From JAZTZP01 sp045637525 (GTDB lineage: Bacteria > Bacillota > Clostridia > UBA1381): DNA of 17,037 nt. Positions 13,507 through 17,037 of the stretch are shown one piece after another. The notes beneath the pieces are model-generated. The model was not told where the DNA came from and did not search any database. It saw only the letters and a program-made list of their open reading frames with translations. The stretch spans positions 1-17,037 of the forward strand of contig JAZTZP010000181.1 in NCBI GenBank assembly GCA_045637525.1, read 5' to 3'. The position numbers were made by a program, and so were the translations under genes. How positions within the stretch are numbered: position 1 is the stretch's first letter; every line of letters begins with the position of its first letter.

Positions 13507-15063
13507 TTAAAGTTCACCAAGCAGCTTATCCGCGCCCTCTTTTATGCTCATATCCTTCTTAAAAACGCTCGACGTTCCGACAACAAATATTTCAGCGCCT
13601 GCTTTATACATTTTCGGAACATTGTCAAAGCTGCAGTTTCCGTCAACCTCTATCGGTATATCGAAATACCCCATACAGTCAAGCATTTTTCGCATACGCT
13701 TTATCTTATCGAATGCAGTAGGCACAATTTTCTGCCCTGCAAAGCCGGGGTTTACCGTCATTACAAGCACCATATCAAGCTCCGGGATAACCTCGTCAAG
13801 CACACTTATCGGAGTAGACGGATTTATCGCAACAGCCGCCTTAGCCCCTTTTTCCTTAATCTTTGTTAAAACCATCTGAAGATGCGAAGTGCTTTCGTAA
13901 TGCACCGAAATTATATCGCCTTCCTTTACAGAAAGTGTATCTATTATGCTTTCCGGCTTTTCGGCCATTATATGATAGTCAAACGGCAGTTTAGTATGCT
14001 CGTGAAGCTTATTTAAAAGCTCCATCGGCAGCATGAGATTAGGAACAAAATGATTATCCATAATATCAGCATGAATATACTCAATCCCGGCCGCCTCTAT
14101 TTCTTTTAAGGCTTTCCCGAAATTCAAAACATCCGCACACATAACCGACGCCGACAAAACAGGCTTTCTTTTCTTCACCTCAGGCACAAGCGCCGCACCA
14201 ATAAGCGGTGCCATATCACCCAATGCCGCTTTTTTCAGCTCAGGTAAGCTTCCTGCTGTATAACAATGCTCTTTTATGTAATTAATAACAGGGTTTATGT
14301 ATTCCTCCTCACGGTTACTGAGACCGCCGCTGAACAAAAGACAATCCGGCGACAAAAGGTTAATAACTCCAACGAGTGCATCACCGAGGATTTTTACTGC
14401 CTTTTTAATTTCTTCTGTGGCTTTTAAATCACCGGCAAGTGCGTTTTCAAACAAGTCCTCTGCTGTTTTGCCCTCACCGTAAAGCTCACGTGCCGTAATA
14501 TCAAGTCCGCCTCCGGCACAGTATTTTTCAAGGCATCCGTATTTACCGCAACCACATTCACGTCCGTTTTCGCATACCGGAATATGTCCTATTTCACCGG
14601 CATTTCCAAGCGCACCGTTATATATTTTTCCGTTTAACACTATGCCTGTTCCAAGCCCTGTGCCGATACTTATGCATACTACCGTATCACTGCCCATACC
14701 TGCACCGCATACAAATTCCGCCCAGGCAGCTGCTCTTGAATCCTGTACAAGTGCTACCGGGATATCAAGAACCTTTTCCGCTTCATCTGCTATATTCTCC
14801 GTAAGTATGCTGATGTTAGGCGCTTTCAGAAGCCTTTTACCGTCCTCGCTTACAGTACCCGGCACACCAATTCCGCAGGATACTATTTCCCCGTAATCAA
14901 TACCTTTTTCAATACATAAATCAAGAAGAACATCTTTTATAGTTTCAGAAAAATTTACAATATCCTTTACATATATCTTTCTGCTTGCGGTGAGCTTGTT
15001 GTTTTCATCAAGCAATCCGATATTTATCTTTGTTCCGCCGATATCTATTCCCGCTCTGTACAT
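13507..15063 (-). CDS. ROK sugar kinase fused to an allulose-6-phosphate-type 3-epimerase
   Basis: A 518-residue two-domain enzyme. Residues 1-297 are a ROK kinase: DIGGTK (7-12), catalytic Asp108 in VQDSRAAAWAE, GTGLGTG (134-140), and the zinc site His160, Cys170, Cys172, Cys177. Residues about 302-518 are a ribulose-phosphate-3-epimerase fold with His331, Asp333, His364 and Asp474 as metal and catalytic residues. The motifs SVMCAD (306-311), NPGFAGQ (438-444) and VGTSSVF (495-501) resemble E. coli AlsE (SLMCMD, DPGFAGQ, VGTSGLF) more than classical Rpe. This suggests D-allulose-6-phosphate as epimerase substrate and D-allose or a similar hexose as kinase substrate. The start codon overlaps the rpiB stop by one base (TGATG), with GGGGAG eight bases upstream. 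The reading frame is continuous across the junction. Confidence 0.88.
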   Translation of the reverse strand: MYRAGIDIGGTKINIGLLDENNKLTASRKIYVKDIVNFSETIKDVLLDLCIEKGIDYGEIVSCGIGVPGTVSEDGKRLLKAPNISILTENIADEAEKVLDIPVALVQDSRAAAWAEFVCGAGMGSDTVVCISIGTGLGTGIVLNGKIYNGALGNAGEIGHIPVCENGRECGCGKYGCLEKYCAGGGLDITARELYGEGKTAEDLFENALAGDLKATEEIKKAVKILGDALVGVINLLSPDCLLFSGGLSNREEEYINPVINYIKEHCYTAGSLPELKKAALGDMAPLIGAALVPEVKKRKPVLSASVMCADVLNFGKALKEIEAAGIEYIHADIMDNHFVPNLMLPMELLNKLHEHTKLPFDYHIMAEKPESIIDTLSVKEGDIISVHYESTSHLQMVLTKIKEKGAKAAVAINPSTPISVLDEVIPELDMVLVMTVNPGFAGQKIVPTAFDKIKRMRKMLDCMGYFDIPIEVDGNCSFDNVPKMYKAGAEIFVVGTSSVFKKDMSIKEGADKLLGEL

Positions 15064-15512
15064 CAGAAAGTCTCCCCTTCCTCAATTGCTTTTATCATAT
15101 CAATCCTCTTCTGATGTCTTCCGCCTTCAAACTTTGCGCTCAAAAATTCATCAACTATCATTTCAGCCGTTGCCATGCCGATGACTCTTGCACCAAAGGC
15201 TATTATATTGGCATCGTTATGCTCACGTGTAAGCCTTGCAGTATACGGCTCAGAACAAACAACCGCTCTTATTCCCTTTACCTTATTCGCCGCAAGAGAA
15301 ATTCCGGCTCCGGTTCCGCATATTAAAACGCCTAAATCACACTCACCCGAAGCCACCGCCTCCGCAGCCTTTCTTCCGTATATAGGATAATCAGTCCTGT
15401 CTTTAGTATGTGTTCCAAAATCCACTACTTCATGTCCGAGCTCCTCTATATGCCTTTTAATATACTCTTTCATCTCAACAGCAACATGGTCATTTCCCAT
15501 CGCAATTTTCAT
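15063..15512 (-). CDS. rpiB: RpiB/LacAB-family sugar-phosphate isomerase (ribose-5-P or allose-6-P)
   Basis: A 149-residue protein, the standard RpiB length. Signatures are GNDH (6-9), DYPIYG (41-46), GVLICGTGAGISLAANK with catalytic Cys65, REHNDANIIAFGAR with His98, and the GGRHQKRIDMI tail. RpiB proteins interconvert ribose-5-P and ribulose-5-P, and many also act on allose-6-P and allulose-6-P (the AlsI role). Coupling to an AlsE-like epimerase and a kinase favours the allose-type role here, which is inference. GGGAG lies eight bases before ATG 15512. The stop overlaps the next start. Confidence 0.95.
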   Translation of the reverse strand: MKIAMGNDHVAVEMKEYIKRHIEELGHEVVDFGTHTKDRTDYPIYGRKAAEAVASGECDLGVLICGTGAGISLAANKVKGIRAVVCSEPYTARLTREHNDANIIAFGARVIGMATAEMIVDEFLSAKFEGGRHQKRIDMIKAIEEGETF

Positions 15513-15536
15513 ATTTTCAACTCCCTTACCAGAAAT

Positions 15537-15787
15537 AAATTATAGTTTATCTGCTGATAAAGCAATAGGATTTGGGTGACGCTTTGCTTGCCTCCCTTGC
15601 CTAAAGGGAGGGGGACCGGTTGCGGTGGAGGGATATTGATTTTTCTATGTCTTTACTACATATTTTAAATACATAGATATGTAATATCCCTCCGTCACGG
15701 CTTACGCCGTGCCACCTCCCTTTAGGCAAGGGAGGCTTGCAAAGCGTACCGAAATCCTACTGTAAACATACAGATAAACTATAATTT
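15537..15787. repeat. MITE-like palindromic element, long copy
   Basis: A 251-base element with ends AAATTATAGTTTATCTG and CAGATAAACTATAATTT (15771-15787), flanked by TA on both sides. Inside is a second nested palindrome: GCCTCCCTTGCCTAAAGGGAGG near 15590-15611 against CCTCCCTTTAGGCAAGGGAGGC near 15715-15736, then GGAGGGATAT against ATATCCCTCC around the centre. The right end stops one base before the dehydrogenase stop codon. It occupies nearly all of the gap between the dehydrogenase and rpiB, which face the same way, so it would be transcribed in the operon mRNA. Confidence 0.88.
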
Positions 15788-15788
15788 A

Positions 15789-16778
15789 TCAATCCATTAT
15801 ATATGCTTCACCCTCAAATTTAGTCCAGTCAACAAGAGCCTTCATATACTTTCCGAATTTAGTTTCAAGCTCTGCCTGTGCATCGTCAAATTTTGTAATA
15901 GGATATACTTTTGTAGGAACAGACCAATAGCTCCATGTTCTGTCAGTAATCATCTTAAGTGCATTTTTGCATGATTCTCTGTTTAAATCCATTTCTCTCG
16001 GATGTGTGCTCAGGCAATCTATCGCTTTAACATTAAGCTGCTGAACATCCACAAGGCGCTTTCCGCCTGTATGATATGCTCCAATTGCCAACTGACCACA
16101 CATTCTTGTAAGATTTATTGCAAGATCAAGCGACTCAGCAGTTTCGCCCCATTCCATTACGAGCTCAAAGCCAAGACCTTCCTCCTGCTGAAAACCTATT
16201 CCCTCGCCTGATTTTCCGAGATAATGCGCCGGAAGCTCCTCCGGAGTATAGATTTCATCCGCACCATAACGCTTTGCGTTCTCTAAAGATTCACGCTTAA
16301 TATCAACAGCTACAACATATGCACCTCTCATTTTCAAAAGGCTTATCGCACCGCAGCCCATATATCCGCAGCCTACCACTGCAACCTTTGTTCCTATAAC
16401 CGGAATTTTAACTTTACTTACCGCACTTACCAGACAAGAAAGTGGCTCTAAAACTGCTTCTTCATCCTTAACGCTGTCAGGAATTATAAACACATTTTGT
16501 TCCTCTGCAAGCACGTATTGTGCATGGCCGCCAAACAATCCGCTTACTCTGTCGCCAACCTTAACCTTCGTAACCTCATTTCCGACTTCTGCAACCACGC
16601 CGACAGGCTCATGACCAAACGTCATTCCCTCAGATGCTGTTGACCAGTCGTAATGCTCAGACATACAAACACCGCAGTATGTAAGCTTTACTATCAACTC
16701 CTTACCGTTTTTAATAACCGGCATATCTACATCAATTAACTTACTTTGTTTCGGACCTGTCATAACTAATTTTTTCAT
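15789..16778 (-). CDS. zinc-type alcohol/polyol dehydrogenase
   Basis: A 329-residue medium-chain dehydrogenase. The catalytic zinc region shows CGVC (Cys35 and Cys38), GHE (His56, Glu57) and EPLSC (Glu111 to Cys115). The Rossmann motif is VVGCGYMGCG (134-143). The structural zinc loop with four cysteines, normally after GDRV near residue 80-110, is absent. The protein is close to the sorbitol/threonine dehydrogenase group and would oxidise a polyol or secondary sugar alcohol with NAD(P). ATG 16778 is chosen for GGAGG eight bases upstream; ten further in-frame codons would cover that site. It is the first gene of the sugar cluster. A MITE-like element begins one base after the stop codon. Confidence 0.87.
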   Translation of the reverse strand: MKKLVMTGPKQSKLIDVDMPVIKNGKELIVKLTYCGVCMSEHYDWSTASEGMTFGHEPVGVVAEVGNEVTKVKVGDRVSGLFGGHAQYVLAEEQNVFIIPDSVKDEEAVLEPLSCLVSAVSKVKIPVIGTKVAVVGCGYMGCGAISLLKMRGAYVVAVDIKRESLENAKRYGADEIYTPEELPAHYLGKSGEGIGFQQEEGLGFELVMEWGETAESLDLAINLTRMCGQLAIGAYHTGGKRLVDVQQLNVKAIDCLSTHPREMDLNRESCKNALKMITDRTWSYWSVPTKVYPITKFDDAQAELETKFGKYMKALVDWTKFEGEAYIMD

Positions 16779-16846
16779 TTTCAAATTCCTCCATTCATGC
16801 CGAAGCACTTTTTTTCTTTATTCTATCATAAAGGTATAAAAAACTC

Positions 16847-16876
16847 AATATATAATCTCGACATAAATCTTGACAA
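16847..16876 (-). promoter_or_regulatory. promoter for the dehydrogenase/sugar cluster
   Basis: TTGTCA (16871-16876) and TATATT (16847-16852) on the - strand are 18 bases apart, with the start codon about 70 bases downstream. Inverted nine-base arms TATCATAAA (16824-16832) and TTTATGATA (16886-16894) flank the region and could be half-sites for a regulator. Confidence 0.5.
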
Positions 16877-16898
16877 AACCGACTTTTTATGATAAAAT
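16870..16898 (+). promoter_or_regulatory. rightward promoter overlapping the dehydrogenase promoter
   Basis: TTGACA (16870-16875) and TAAAAT (16893-16898) are 17 bases apart. The -35 boxes of the two opposing promoters overlap. Its -10 box abuts the MITE-like element, so the first RNA made would be that element's hairpin; any gene it serves lies outside the window. Confidence 0.5.
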
Positions 16899-17037
16899 AA
16901 ATTATAGTTTATCTGCGTGTTTCAGTCTGCGTTCGGTACGCTTTGCAAGCCTCCCTTGCCTAAAGGGAGGGGGACCGCTTGCGGTGGAGGGATTGTTCCT
17001 TAAATATGTTAATTTTCTTAGAAAACAATCCCTCAGT
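16899..17037. repeat. MITE-like palindromic element, cut by the window end
   Basis: The left end AAATTATAGTTTATCTGC is preceded by TA. The sub-terminal part differs from the other copies, then the shared block GGTACGCTTTGCAAGCCTCCCTTGCCTAAAGGGAGG (near 16935-16969) appears, followed by GGAGGGATTGTT and, after a loop, AACAATCCCTC. The second half and right end are beyond the window. The mosaic structure suggests exchange of modules between copies. Confidence 0.8.

Overview
The window looks like chromosomal DNA of a low-to-moderate GC Clostridia member (Bacillota), probably an anaerobic gut-type organism. I infer this from the strong AGGAGG-type ribosome binding sites, the clostridial family set (a DUF5711-like protein beside CvpA, a TatD-associated radical SAM protein, Rho with a charged N-terminal insert) and an AT-rich background. 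All assignments come from reading motifs; no database search was run.

Layout. Positions 1-1300 (+ strand) hold an array of mini-hairpins, a four-helix-bundle (23S IVS/Avd-type) gene and a small membrane protein of unknown function. From 1342 to 16778 every gene is on the - strand. Read in the direction of transcription these are: (i) a rare-sugar cluster at 16778-12538, made of a zinc-type alcohol dehydrogenase, RpiB/AlsI, a ROK kinase fused to an AlsE-like epimerase, and a hydroxypyruvate-isomerase-family TIM barrel; (ii) a retron at about 12298-10941, with promoter, msr-msd RNA and reverse transcriptase; (iii) a nitrilase-GDPD fusion coupled to a radical SAM protein (10897-8651); (iv) truA, a DUF5711-like gene, cvpA and ilvD, tightly packed (8583-4180); (v) rho and an SGNH hydrolase, ending in a strong hairpin terminator (3948-1306).

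The main accessory system is the retron. The RT carries the retron-specific NAxxH and VTG motifs plus YCDD. The DNA just upstream folds as expected for an msr-msd RNA: perfect 13-bp a1/a2 repeats, an msr hairpin, an 18-bp palindrome and a long msd hairpin closed by an 8-bp stem, behind a recognisable promoter. No effector gene is evident.

A palindromic, MITE-like repeat family with ends AATTATAG...CTATAATT occurs as two full copies (12311-12443, 15537-15787), one copy cut by the window edge (from 16899) and one isolated end (10938). That isolated end supplies the last codons and stop of the retron RT. With the outer end at 12443 it brackets the whole retron, and both outer ends carry the flanking TA seen at the other copies. 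The retron may therefore have been carried as cargo by this repeat family.

The sugar cluster contains the kinase, the aldose/ketose-6-phosphate isomerase and the 3-epimerase needed to turn D-allose into fructose-6-phosphate, with kinase and epimerase fused in one 518-residue protein. One MITE copy sits inside this cluster between the dehydrogenase and rpiB.
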